The notes under the pieces were generated by a model that was not told the DNA's origin, ran no database searches, and worked only from the letters and a program-made list of their open reading frames with translations. The translations under genes and the position numbers were made by a program. From NCBI GenBank assembly GCA_024516035.1, contig CM044964.1:30400966-30464965 (forward strand): a stretch of 64,000 bases of DNA, read 5' to 3'. Positions 1-10,519 of this stretch are shown here, one piece after another. The stretch is from Bactericera cockerelli. Its lineage: Eukaryota; Arthropoda; Insecta; Hemiptera; Triozidae. Each line of letters starts with the position of its first letter. Position 1 is the first letter of the stretch.

Positions 1-770
1 GGGAGGGGGGGAGACACCATTATTATTATTATTATGTGTAACATTTTCAATATTTCTCCTCTTTCTTCTGGGAGATTTCCATCCTTATGGAAAACGTCTA
101 TTGTGGTTCCGGTACCTAAAAATAGTAATGTAGGTAACGTAAAGAAGTACAGACCTGTATCATTGTTGTGTAATTTCGCAAAGATATTTGAGAAATGTAT
201 TTTTAACCATATTAGCTTTCACATAAAAAATTTAATTTCTCCTTATCAACATGGTTTTTTGAAAGGACGTTCAACTACTACAAATTTGGTTTCACTTTTT
301 CAGTTTGCAGCCCCCTTAGTCCTTAATCAGATGCAGGTTGATACTGTATATTTTGACCTTAGTCGGGCGTTTGATGTAGTTCCTCATACACTTCTATAAG
401 AAGCTGCGAAACTTGTGGTTTTTCTACTTGTTACGCTGACTTTTTTGGAAGTTATCTAAGTGGTCGTTCCTTTCGAGTTAGAAGTGGTAACTTCTATTCT
501 GAGGATCAGCCTATCCCTTCGGGCGTACCACAAGGTTCAAATTTAGGGCCCCTGTTATTTTTTATGTATATTGATGACATAAAAAATGTGATTACAAGTC
601 ACCTAGAAATTTTTGCTGATGATATAAAAATCAGCAGAGTTATCTGTGAAACTGAAGATTCTCGTTCTTTGCAAAAAGATATAGACTCTATCCTACGCTG
701 GTGTTCTACAAACGGTATGGAATGTAATGTGGCCAAAACAATAGTACTATCAATAGTACAATAGTTGATT
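1..770 (+). pseudogene. Broken non-LTR retrotransposon reverse transcriptase
   Basis: This is a fragment of a LINE reverse transcriptase (APE-type, Jockey/CR1/I-like; clade not resolved). An open stretch at 34-399 carries the RT fingers and palm motifs YRPVSLL, the HGF-(K)GRST block and FDLSRAFD, the last holding the first catalytic Asp. It ends at a stop at 397-399. Reading resumes in another frame with GVPQGS-LGPLLF from about 515 and the catalytic FADD motif near 610-625, then stops at 762-764. There is no endonuclease domain and no intact 3' end. A frameshift near 390-420 and the lack of a continuous frame mark it as dead. It lies left of CLINT1-like exon 5, so probably inside an intron of that gene and in the opposite orientation. 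RT identity is confident; the clade is not. Confidence 0.85.
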
Positions 771-873
771 GAAAAAATAATTACCTAGTAATTAAAAAAA
801 ATATTGTTGATTGTTTTGTATAAAAAATAGAGTGTAAATAAATAAGAGTAGGTATTATGATCATTATTATTAC

Positions 874-985
874 CTCGTATTCTCACTCTCTTCAAACCCC
901 GCTACTCTCTCCGTATCCCAGTCGTCCTCCTTACTCCAGTCCTTAGCGGGGGGCAGATCCTCCCACTGATCCCCTGTTCCCGTGC
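874..985 (-). CDS. CLINT1: Clathrin interactor 1 / EpsinR-like, coding exon 5 (probable)
   Basis: This is the probable fifth coding exon, residues about 174-210. The acceptor is a T-rich tract ending TTTCAG before 985; the donor is GAG|GTAATA at 874/873. The phase matches exon 4: exon 4 ends with one base of a Gly codon and this exon supplies the other two. The translation is acidic and Trp-rich, with WEDL, DWSKEDDWD and a Glu-rich end. That resembles the segment that follows the ENTH domain in the family but is too variable for proof. Unspliced reading continues only ACG AGG and then TAA TAA, so intron retention would give an ENTH-only protein of about 210 residues. The remaining exons (clathrin/adaptor-binding tail) lie left of the window. 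Confidence 0.65.
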
Positions 986-1066
986 CTGAAACAAAATAAT
1001 AAAATAGTATAATAAAACAAAAAAATAGTATAATAATAATTATAATATCGCCTTATACTGTCCGAT

Positions 1067-1250
1067 TTTTTTTTTTTTTTTTTTTAAGGTTATTGTGCCC
1101 CGGAACTGCTTTCGCATTACTTCAGGGCACTTCACATTCCGGAACCGGAAAACTCGGTTAGAATATTCCGCTCCGGCCGGGATTCGAACCCGCAACCTCC
1201 GGGTCAGCAACCAATGCTCTTAACCACTGAGCCACGGAGGTTCGCTATAC
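1067..1250 (-). mobile_element. tRNA-headed SINE copy, reverse orientation
   Basis: On the minus strand the head has a tRNA A-box region (GTGGCTCAGTGGTTAAGAGC) and a B box GGGTTCGAATCCC. A body with AGTGCCCTGAAG follows, and the copy ends in a poly-A run, seen as poly-T at 1067-1085 on the plus strand. It lies in intron 4 of the CLINT1-like gene. It is not a functional tRNA gene: the cloverleaf does not close and it ends in a poly-A tail. Confidence 0.75.
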
Positions 1251-1268
1251 TGCCCGATTAAGACTACT

Positions 1269-1664
1269 AAGGACTAAAAGGTTGGCTCTACGCATCGGTC
1301 TCGCGGATGGAAACAAGGTCCTGAAGTTTGATTTTTAGTCTTATGAAGAACATTAATATTGTAAGGAGAATTTGCTAAGATGTTGCATAATGTCATGCAT
1401 CTATTTAATGGACTATTCTGCACGATATTAGTCTTACTAGTCATGGTGGTGAAAATATTTTTACTGCGCGTATTTTTTAAGTTAGTACGATAAGTAATTT
1501 GAGACTGAATATCAGCACAGTTTATTTCGTTTTTGATGATTTTTATGAGAAACATCCTTACAATATTAATGTTCTTCATGAGACTTCTACATCACTAAAA
1601 ATCAAACTTCAGGACCTTGTTTCCATCCGTGAGACCGATGCGTAGAGCCAACCTTTTAGTCCTT
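1269..1664. mobile_element. MITE-like element with long terminal inverted repeats
   Basis: The ends are near-perfect inverted repeats of about 90 bp. The left end reads AAGGACTAAAAGGTTGG and the right end is its complement. A central loop of about 200 bp has no coding capacity. An apparent open frame across it merely reads the repeat arms. No clear target duplication was identified. It lies in intron 4 of the CLINT1-like gene. Confidence 0.75.
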
Positions 1665-1802
1665 TTTTTAACCTTAGTTTTAGATACTGTTTTATTTTAC
1701 TAGACCTAAGTTTTATTTTATATTAGAATAAGATATGGAAAATGTGAAAAATGGGTAGTTCCCGTTAATTTTTTCACCCCTAGAGTAAGAAAGAGCCCTC
1801 AC

Positions 1803-1946
1803 CGAAACCAGACATGGACACCCCATCACTCGACATGCCAATGTACTTATCCTTGTTCTTCTTCGCCTTCTTCCTCTCCTCTCGTAGTCTGTCGTCGTCC
1901 TGGATGAACTCGATCAGGTCCTTGGCTTTGTGACGAATGTTGATTC
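1803..1946 (-). CDS. CLINT1: Clathrin interactor 1 / EpsinR-like, coding exon 4
   Basis: This exon encodes residues about 126-172, the last helix of the ENTH domain and the conserved basic stretch behind it: INIRHKAKDLIEFIQDDD, then LREERKKAKKNKDKYIGMSS. The RKKAKKNKDKY block is a hallmark of the CLINT1/EpsinR/lqfR branch and separates it from classical epsins. The acceptor is TTCTCAG|GA at 1946; the donor is TTTCG|GTGAGG at 1803/1802. The two leading bases complete the Gly codon begun by exon 3, and one trailing base starts the Gly completed by exon 5. Length 144 nt fits this phase exactly. Assignment is very secure. Confidence 0.93.
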
Positions 1947-3262
1947 CTGAGAACAAGATACAAACGTGCAAATAATTGAATGCGTGTCTCGAAAAAAACG
2001 ATCTATGTTGTAAAGGCTTAGTGTGAGGTACTTCGTACCTTTGCGTATTTCCCCCGGGCCCGGGTCTATTTCAATGGTATTTGATTTTAAATTCTTGGTC
2101 ACTAAAATATGATGTTCATTACATTCGTGACTGAGATAATTATGGCTTGTTTTGCACAAGCAAAAATAATATAATGATAATTTTGTTTCTCCTAAAGGTG
2201 TTGATGTCATCTAATTTTGTTTCTCCTAAAGAAGGTGTTGATCTTTTGTTTATTTTTTTCCTATGTTCATTAATATCTAGTAATTATGTTAAACCATTCC
2301 AATACAAAATACAAATAATTATGAAAAAATTGTAAAAAAAAAGCTTTTTTTTTTTGTTCACTGTTTCCTTCATTTTTGACATATCAAAGGACCAAGCATA
2401 CTTAAAAATTCGTCAGAGACCGCACTATCTGATCCCATTTAGAAAAACACAGTAGCGTGTATCGTGAAAGCATGACAGTGGTAGTATTGAACATATACCT
2501 GTCATGCTCTAGCTAGAGCATCACAGTGACTTTATGACAATATCACTGTCATGCGCTAGCGCATGACACGGTACGCAATGTGTTACCAATCTTATAAAAC
2601 ACGCTTAAAGAAGATAACCTCAAAAATATTCTTTTCAATAAAAACGTGAATTGCTCCACCATTCTAATTTTGACCAAGCCAACAACTAGTGTCAAATGGA
2701 AGAGAATGCCGTAGGCATTAGCACCGCCCTTGATCAAGTTTTGTTTAATAATATCAACTTTTTTTCTTGTAAATTGTATATACCTTATTTTGTAAATAAA
2801 ACTTGATTAAATCTGTTTAATAGTGTCTTTTTCTTTTCTTTTTCTAAAGTAGCATACAAACATTACAGTTAGGTGGAAGAGATTGCCAAAGCCTAAAACC
2901 TCGCCTTATAGTTAGGACATATACGAGTATTATGTATGTATTTATTCATTTATTTTTTCTTCATTTTTTTCTCTTTTTACTTCTCTTATATTGTATAATA
3001 ATTTGTAATTGTCTGTGTTGTAATTGTTGTATATATGTCCAATTAAAAAAGTGTTAAATAATAATAATAATAATAATAATATGTTACAAATACCATTAGG
3101 AATTGTATATTTTCCGGTACATGACCAATTTACAAAAAAAAAAAGAACAACAACAAAAGAATACATTTTTTTAAACAAATAAACAACATTTTTTTACAGA
3201 TATAAATATTAAAAGTAAATTAATATAAAAAAAACAACCCCCCGTCCACCACTCACCTTAGC
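1947..3262. other. Intron 3 of the CLINT1-like gene, left part
   Basis: AT-rich intron sequence with no coding evidence. It holds a palindrome cluster (listed separately), a (ATA/TTA)n run near 3059-3082, and two copies of the recurring GAATGCC(G/T)TAGGCATT-type SINE-tail motif near 2700 and 2885. The short open frames here have no recognisable domain. Confidence 0.6.
2504..2568. repeat. Two adjacent perfect palindromes
   Basis: Positions 2504-2521 form an 18-bp perfect palindrome centred on CTAGCTAG, and 2547-2568 form a 22-bp perfect palindrome centred on GCGCTAGCGC. CATGACAGTG/CACTGTCATG words recur around them. They could extrude as cruciforms, or they may be the centre of a decayed fold-back element. 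No function is assigned. Confidence 0.7.
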
Positions 3263-3525
3263 CAGCCTCCGTGGCGTAATGGTTGTGACTACTGTCCGTA
3301 GTCCAGAGATCCCGAGTTCAACTCCCGGCTGGGGCAGACTTTTCGAAGAAAATTCTGGTCCCTCCAAACACGTGAGGCTGGCATTTCCGGCCCTACCCAG
3401 GCTAGGTGAGGTTCATGTGGGTAGCTGGTACGATTCCCAGCGAATGGAGGGTAAAACCCCCGTCCTGACTATCTATCTCAATCAGGACGTTAAAACCAAA
3501 CCAAATAGAATCAATAGATCTTATT
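3263..3525 (+). mobile_element. tRNA-headed SINE (family A)
   Basis: The tRNA-like head begins GCCTCCGTGGCGTAATGG, with a B box AGTTCAACTCCC. The body is GGCATTTCCGGCCCTACCCA, GAGGTTCATGTGGGTAGC and GGTAAAACCCCCGTCC, and the 3' tail is CAGGACGTTAAAACCAAA. Copies of the same family lie at 53801-54140 and 54925-55260 (plus strand) and a truncated one at 62005-62177 (minus strand). This copy sits in intron 3 of the CLINT1-like gene, antisense to it. Confidence 0.85.
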
Positions 3526-3784
3526 AGGTCGCAGTGTTTTAATTAATATAAACTGGTTGGGGTCCCACAAGAAGAGCCCCAATTATCACACCGACCTCTA
3601 TTAGATCTATTGTGACCAGTTTGACTTGCTCAGACTCCTAGTTGTCTAGTATGTGTGAGAAGATTATTTCTTGTTTTACTATGTCCAGATTCCTGTTCCC
3701 TGGACAGGGTTTCAGTGTTAATTGTTAGGGTTTGACTGAAAACCCTGCAACCAGATCAGATAATAATAATAAATAACCACTCAC

Positions 3785-4041
3785 CCTGATCCTTATTGAA
3801 CTCGTCCACGCACGTGTAGGACTCGAGAGCTCGCAGATCGTACAGGTGCTCGCGTGCTGACGTCACAACCCTTTCGCTCCCGTTCCTCACCAGGTAGTGG
3901 AGCAGGAGCAGGGACTTGTAGACGCGACGCCAGCACTTGCGGTTGTCCCCGGTGGCTACCAGACGGCGGTACAGCATGCCCATCACCTCGGCGTAGTGCT
4001 CGTAGGCGAACGTCGCGTGAGCGATCTCCTCATGAGGGCGC
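3785..4041 (-). CDS. CLINT1: Clathrin interactor 1 / EpsinR-like, coding exon 3 (core of ENTH domain)
   Basis: This exon encodes residues about 40-124 of an ENTH domain. The family protein binds phosphoinositide-rich TGN and endosomal membranes and recruits clathrin, AP-1 and SNARE cargo. Visible landmarks are HEEIAHATFAYEHYAEVM, WRRVYKSLLLLHYLVRNGSE, RVVTSAREHLYDLRALESYT and VDEFNKDQG, all strongly conserved in EpsinR/CLINT1/lqfR. The acceptor is TTCTCTTCCAG|GC at 4041; the donor is CAGG|GTGAGT at 3785/3784. Length 257 nt with one leading and one trailing base matches exons 2 and 4. Compared from memory with vertebrate and fly proteins, the loop before WRRVYK (LVATGDNRKC) is slightly longer and unusual. 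The family is certain; the symbol is by homology. Confidence 0.96.
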
Positions 4042-4258
4042 CTGGAAGAGAAGAGAATTTATTTATTTTTACAAAACAATCATCAACAAAGAATTAATAA
4101 CAATTATTCAACAATTTATTCAACAATTTAGATCAATCTTTATTTACAATTTTTTATATACAGGTACAGGTATCATCAACAAAGAATTAATAACAATAAT
4201 TAAAAAAAAAAAAAAAAAAAAAAACAGTTAATGCCTTAGGCATTCTCTGCCACAGAAG
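4042..4258. other. Intron 2 start: (ATT)-rich sequence and poly-A run
   Basis: The first part of the intron is AT-rich with a repeated ATCAACAAAGAATTAATAAC word (two copies), a poly-A tract at 4201-4224, and the motif TTAATGCCTTAGGCATTCTC at about 4228-4247. That motif recurs at 4684 and in SINE tails elsewhere in the window. Confidence 0.6.
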
Positions 4259-4800
4259 AAAGGAATGGAATGCTAAAGAAGAGAATGGAATAGATTATTA
4301 TGAAAGAGAAAGGAATGGAATAGAAAGGAATGGAATGCTACAGAATAGAATGGAATAGAAAGGAATGGAATGCTACAGAATAGAATGGAATAGAATGCTA
4401 CAGAATAGAATGGAATGCTACAGAATAGAATGGAATGCTACAGAATAGAATGGAATGCTACAGAATAGAATGGAATAGAAAGGAATGGAATGCTACAGAA
4501 TAGAATGGAATAGAATGCTACAGAATAGAAAGGAATGGAATGGAACAGATTATTATGGAAGAGAAAGGAATCGAATGCTACAGAAGAGAATGGAATATTG
4601 AATTGAATTGAATTGAATATGATAACTTTATTGAACATCAACATTAATTTTTAATTACAATTGTTTTGTAATCCGGGGCGAAGTTAATGCCTTAGGCATT
4701 CTCTGCCACTTAACTCCTGGAATAGAAAGGAATGGAATACTACAGAATAGAATGGAATAGATTATTATGGAATAGAATGGACTGGAATACTACTAGGTAT
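4259..4800. repeat. Minisatellite of GGAATGCTACAGAATAGAAT type
   Basis: A tandem array with a roughly 20-bp unit built from GAATGGAATGCTACAGAATA with GGAATAGAAA variants. It is interrupted at about 4592-4725 by a (TTGAA)n run and a fragment holding the CCTTAGGC tail motif. The antisense reading gives a Phe/Ser-rich open frame that is not a gene. It lies in intron 2. Confidence 0.85.
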
Positions 4801-4875
4801 TACAATCCCGGGACTATTCGATATTCCCGAAATTTCGGGATTGATCTCAAGATTAATCCTCACGGCATCGTCCAA

Positions 4876-5243
4876 TGTCTCATAGAATCTCTTGATTAAA
4901 AATAGATATCTCATAGAATATCCTGATTAAAAATAGATATCTCATAGAATCTCCTGATTAAAAATAGATATCTCATAGAATCTCCTGATTAAAAATAGAT
5001 AACTCATAGAATCTCCTGATTAAAAATAGATATCTCATAGAATCTCCTGATTAAAAATAGATATCTCATAGAATCTCCTGATTAAAAATAGATATCTCAT
5101 AGAATCTCTTCATTAAAAATAGATTTCATAGAATCTCTTGATTAAAAATAGATATCTCATAGAATCTCTAGATTAAAAATAGATATCTCATAGAGTCTCT
5201 TGATTAAAAATAGATATCTCATAGAATATCTTGATTAAAAATG
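4876..5243. repeat. 31-bp tandem repeat array
   Basis: About 12 copies of a 31-bp unit, TCTCATAGAATCTCCTGATT followed by AAAAATAGATA. Small variations include CTTGATT, CTTCATT and one short unit. Flanking copies of GGCATCGTCCAATG at about 4863 and 5299 suggest the array expanded inside an older repeat. It lies in intron 2. Confidence 0.9.
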
Positions 5244-6896
5244 GGAAAAAAAAACCCTTAATTAATTTTATTATGGTCTAAAAAACCCATTGTTTTTGGC
5301 ATCGTCCAATGGCTCATAGAATGTTTGTCTTCTTTCCTGAACAATTTAAAAATTAATATAGTTCTCCATTTGTATCTAACAGGATTTTGCACTTTCACAA
5401 ACACCTCATTGATTTATCACACAAAGCCTTGAGGCTAAGATTTTGAAATCCAATATCTAATCACTGTCTACAATCTACCTAGGACAACCTCCTCTGTGGC
5501 AAAGTATAATATTTCAAAACATAAAATAGCTGTCACTCAGATATCAGATATAAATAATACTTGTTTGGTGTTTAGTTTCACATCAGATATACAGTCATCT
5601 TTTTCTTTTTAATTTTGTTAATAGGTCACAATTTTAGTTGACAGCATAGTATATACAATCCTTTTAATAAGTAATTTCTTTATTTATTCAAAATAAAGAA
5701 AGTTGAATTCTCAAATGAGTAAAAAAAAGCTTGCACTGGCAGAGATATGAACCCACAAGTCTATGCACTAGCTGGACACTGTTCTCACCATGGAACCACC
5801 AATGTATGAGAAATAACATTACCAGGAAATATGATAAGTTTATTGTTTACAATCTCACATTACTTGCATCATAAGAGATTAGCGTATCTTTTAGAATCTG
5901 CTAATGATTGCATGGAATTTTCTAGAAGTTTTGTTTTTCTATGTACATAAAACCATTTGTATATTCCATGCTTCTATACTAAAGACATATGCTGAATGTA
6001 CAACCATTTGTACATAATGTGGTGGTCACCATTGCTGAGTGGTGCAATGCACAAGGCATATATTCCTGGGTTCAATTCCCAGCAGCATAAAAAAATTCTG
6101 CTTGGTATTTGGATGTTTGGGGTCTACTCATATTATTATTATTATAATAGTATGCTTTATTAGGTAAGACAAAAATATATACAGTAAAATACAATGGAAT
6201 TACAAAGAAAAAATAAATAGATTGAGCAAAGAAACAAGAAAAAAAAATGAAGCTAATGTCCTACCTAAAGGGCGGGGTTATTGTCTGTGGCGATCTCTTC
6301 CACCCAACTCATACTGTGTAAGGAAAAATAAGTAGCTACTTTGATATGACCAGCAACCAGTGGCAGAATTATGGGGCATTTTGTTTATATAAACAATGCA
6401 GAAAATAGCTATAATTCTTTGTTATCAACTAAATTCCTAATATAAACAACAACAAAAAAACATATTTATTTATTATAAACTGTACATTTTGTTGGTATCC
6501 TAATCACCATCATGCAGTAAAGTCATTATAAACCACAATATTTGGTCAAGTTATATCATTTTCTCTAGAAGGACTCTAATAATTTTGAAAGGCCTTAAGA
6601 AATCACGCAACAGAATTTGTTTCTGTGTTGTATAGAAAATTTCATAAAGACACATGAAAGGCTGAAGCTGAAAAATGCAGAATTTATAAATAATTAGGTT
6701 AGTTATGACACCATCAGCTAGGTTGGACTAGGGATATGGAGGTCCTAGAAATCTATGTGTAATACAGCAGAGAACCAGCTCTAACTTATATGTAGTATAG
6801 TATAGTATAGTATAGAATATTTATTGTTTATTAGACATTGAAAAATGTATAAAACATTGTCACCTTATCTAACTTATGGACTAACTTATGACTAAG

Positions 6897-6927
<31 letters not shown>

Positions 6928-7931
6928 GCAAACTTACACAAGTATCAGCCTCAAAATACCAATCACAAAGTAAATAAAATATGCTTAGTGTACAATACTT
7001 CAATAGCCTACCCTCTCATCAAAATCTAAAATCCTTCATGTATGTAGGTACTTGCTGAACCCATAAATTTTTTGTTATTACATGAATTTTCAATTTTAAA
7101 AAATCTGGATATGGCCTTGTATTTGAGTATGTGACCAAGTAGTTATACTGTTATTGGGTGATGGGCATATCAATCTACCTGTTTTTACTAAGAGCTAAAT
7201 TAAAAAAATACCATTACTATTATCAATGTCCCAAGTACAATAATCATTGTTTCCATTTAAAATATCTACGTTATGAAGATGGAGCTGGATTACCAGTGAT
7301 CTACTGTTAATGTATAAAAAAAATGTTTCCATTTACAATTTACAATAGTTGTTACCACCATTAATGCAATTGTAATCATTGTGATTGTCAATATAATGAT
7401 TATTAACATCATCACACTATTATCATTAATATTTGTAGCTATCTAATGTTAGTCCCTTAATACCAAGGTTCAAGTGTTTATTTATAGTCTACAGAAGGCA
7501 CTTGAGAATCTAGGCTAGAGAGACAAGGTGATAAGTATCTACTCATTAAGATAATACAAAGTGGACATGACAATGTTATTAGTACAGAAATTCTAAAATT
7601 TACAGAGCTTCATATAGAACAATTGTTAAAACAAATACAAAAGTTTACCTACTCTGTAACTCAGTCAACCATTACTACAAGGTAGGAGATCAAACATTAA
7701 TGCCCTTCTAGTAGTGGAAATATTTGGTCCAAAAATTTTTACCCTGGCCTGATGAAAATACAAACAAACCTTTTGATCATGAGATAGAGGAGCACACCAC
7801 AACACCACCAAGTTCAGAATAAAATAGAAATTGTACTAAATATAAATTATTTGAAAGTTAAAATTAATATTTACATTATTAATACATGTATAGGTTTGAA
7901 AGCTCATGATTTTGGCTATTACCAAAATATA
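5244..7931. other. Intron 2 middle part: AT-rich, two tRNA-like remnants
   Basis: No exon is recognisable. At 5735-5815 (minus strand) and 6015-6100 (plus strand) there are tRNA-like fragments; the second has a TGCTGAGTGGTGCAATGC A-box region and a GGGTTCAATTCCC B box. Near 6245-6310 a decayed SINE-tail copy carries GGGCGGGGTTATTG and CTCTTCCACCCAAC. A (TATAG)n run lies at about 6790-6815 and a poly-A run at 6897-6923. Confidence 0.55.
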
Positions 7932-8798
7932 CAGGGTGGGGCAAAAGTCTGGAAACCCCTGAATAACTTTCGAATGGCTTCTTCGGTAAAATTAAAATTT
8001 TGTAAGGTAAACCGGGCTAATAAGAACTTCTTTTAGAGTCTGGTCGATTTTTGTTACCGGCCCCCATGTCGGGGCCAGGGGGGCCAACTTCATTTTTTTA
8101 AATATGAACCCCCACCTTGCGATACATTTTTGGAAAGGTCCTTAAATAAGAAATACATTGGTGCAAATTTTATTTTTTTAATATTAATTTTTTTGCAAAT
8201 GGCGTCCAACTTTGTGTATGCAGTAAAGTCTGGAAACCCCTGAATATCTTTTGAAGGCCTTTCTCAGTTAATTTAAAACTGTGCACGATAAGTCGGGGTA
8301 ATTAGACCTTTCCAAAAATGTATCGCAAGGTGGGGTTTCGTATTAAAAAAAATGATGTTGACCTCCCTGGCCCCGACATGGGGGCCAGTAAAAAAAAATC
8401 GATCCAATTCTAATATAAGGTCTAATTACCAAGGATTACCGTACATAATTTTAAATTTACTGAGAAAGTTCTTTCGAAAGATATTCAGGGGTTTCCAGAC
8501 TTTACTGCATACACAAAGTTGGACGCCATTTGCAAAAAAAAAAAAATATTAAAAAAATAAAATTTGCACCAATGTATTTATTATTTGAAGACCTTTTCAA
8601 AAACGTATTGTAAGATGGGGGTTCGTATTTAAAAAAATGAAGTTGGCCCCCCTGGCCCCGACATGGGGGCCGGTAACAAAAATCGACCCGACTCTAAAAG
8701 AAGGTCTTATTAGCCCGGTTTACCTTACAAAATTTTAATTTTACCGAAGAAGCCATTCGAAAGTTATTCAGGGGTTTCCAGACTTTTGCCCCACCCTG
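7932..8798. mobile_element. Fold-back mariner-like MITE, copy 1
   Basis: A TA dinucleotide flanks each end (7930-7931 and 8799-8800). The termini are inverted repeats beginning CAGGGTGGGGCAAAAGTCTG. The whole 867 bp is nearly one large palindrome, and each arm contains a second internal copy of the GTCTGGAAACCCCTGAATA block, so the word occurs four times in alternating orientation. TA target duplication and CAGGGTG ends fit the Tc1/mariner superfamily. No transposase is present. A second copy lies at 55286-56149. It lies in intron 2. Confidence 0.88.
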
Positions 8799-9080
8799 TA
8801 TATAAGACCAGAAGTATTACCTATTTAGTTTGTTTTAGTTATTATTATTTTTCCTTTACCTAGTACAATATTATTTTTGTAAACTTTGTTTTTCTCTTAC
8901 CAAATTGTGTAATAATAAAGAGCCATACGCTAAATAAATAAATAAATTGGCTATTACCAGGCTCATGAGTTCACAGCAATTGGAGGGTACAAAACTCATT
9001 GCAGGAAGATGTGAAAGAGACCTACCTAGAGCCAAAAACAACATAAAATATTAAGTTGGAAGTAATGTTGATTTCTATAC

Positions 9081-9164
9081 GTACCAGTGGGACCCCAGGC
9101 TTCATCATTTGTTGCTTCTCGTACTTTTGCTTCAATTTCTGTATAGTTCATAACAACATTGGTT
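9081..9164 (-). CDS. CLINT1: Clathrin interactor 1 / EpsinR-like, coding exon 2
   Basis: This exon encodes residues about 12-38, TNVVMNYTEIEAKVREATND followed by EAWGPTG, the first helices of the ENTH domain and its lipid-binding end. The acceptor is CTTCCTCTTTCAG|AACC at 9164. The donor is GGTAC|GTATAG at 9081/9080. An alternative donor four bases earlier breaks the frame with exon 3, so the later one was chosen. One base at the start completes the Val codon from exon 1; two bases at the end start a Thr codon completed by exon 3. The 84-nt length fits exactly. Confidence 0.95.
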
Positions 9165-9244
9165 CTGAAAGAGGAAGAGATTTGTTGTGTGCATTTTATC
9201 GTTGTGTGCAAAATACATTTTATCCAATTGAATAGACCTAATGG

Positions 9245-9560
9245 AAATGCTATTATAGATATTAAATCTAGAGCAGTGTTTTTCTTTCTAACCAAAGTGA
9301 ATTCAAATGGACAAACTGGAAAAAAGTCATTTTTCTTTTGGAAGAGGAAAAATCTTCTTCAAGTTTGGTTGACTTAAATGGATAAAATTCTTGCTTCCAT
9401 TTCTTTTATAGGTTAAGTCCATGGTTTAACTTTAAAGGACCTAAACACATTTTTCTAACACGAATAGTGGGGGAGCTAAACTTGGAAGAAAATAGTAATA
9501 CATATTTGGAAATACCTGGAAAAAAAAATTTGTCCAAAAGAAAAACATGGCTTAGGTAAA
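9245..9560. repeat. Dispersed repeat, inverted partner at 11455-11690
   Basis: This stretch (TTCTTGCTTCCATTTC, TTTATAGGTTAAGTCCATGG, CTAACACGAATAGTGG) recurs in reverse complement at about 11455-11690. The two copies point at each other across the first coding exon of the CLINT1-like gene. They may be the arms of one older element or two independent insertions. Confidence 0.7.
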
Positions 9561-10519
9561 GCCTACAGATTTTATTATTCATCTTGTAGCAGTGGCTTAG
9601 CTAGTATCAACAACAATGATGATTCATCAATGGAACAAGTTATGCTAATCACTCTCGTGGTAGTGAAACATTGGAATTCCTCCTCCTAAGCCAGAATAGC
9701 AGTCCTAAGATTGGGATATTTTGAGCTCAAAAGGATCAAAAGATTCTGTTGGTACCATGAAGTTATTGCGGAATTCTTCTTCATGCCTGTTGAACTTGCT
9801 TGATGCCCTCATCACAGTCATGCTCTAACCATCAAAATCAAACATAGAGATTGCCAACTCTATCATTGAAGTTAATACTCATCAAGTCATCATGATTTGT
9901 AAACTATTTTTTTTTTTTTTTCAAGAAGAGTTTTTCACAGCCTTTTTTATTTTGTAGCCATGAAACAGGTTTGTACAAGAATTTCTCTTGGTTTTATAAT
10001 ACAGATTTCTCAGTTAAAAAAAAAGTTTTAAGACTACTGAAAAGTTGAGATTTTTCACATAATATTTCCAAGCTTTTCATTCTCGCTTCTCAGCCATTGA
10101 TATTCTTGTCTTTTCCAATATAGGATGATAAGACTTGTCTCTCTCAAAACCTGGCTAAACATACACTAAGACTCCTAGTGTATGTTAAAAAGATATGTAT
10201 ACAGGCCACAGGTATGGATGTGTTATTTTTTCTTATCATCTAAGGTAGGTACTTTACATAAATATAATAAGTTACAGGTGTCTGTAACATTATTATTTTG
10301 TTGGAACCAACTAAAATAATGTCTACAGATGTGTAGTCTACACAAATGATACATAGACTAAAAATTCGGTTTTCATACGGACCAAATCTCAAGTCAAACA
10401 GAAGGTCCAAAGTTTAGTTCAAGGTGTGAAGGTATTTCAAAATCTCAAAGCAGCAAAATAGCACCAAGTTGGACAAATCGCTACCCTAGACAGTTCTAGT
10501 TGACAATTATTCTACTTAC

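Noticed and set aside
3263..3525. 82-codon frame in the SINE (also at 54943-55188)
   Set aside because: Shared only because both are copies of the same noncoding SINE.
3854..4231. 125-codon plus-strand frame over CLINT1-like exon 3
   Set aside because: Antisense shadow of a well-supported exon; its end is poly-A encoded Lys.
8352..8552. 66-codon frame in the fold-back element
   Set aside because: Runs across the inverted arm and appears antisense in the second copy at 55538-55729; noncoding.
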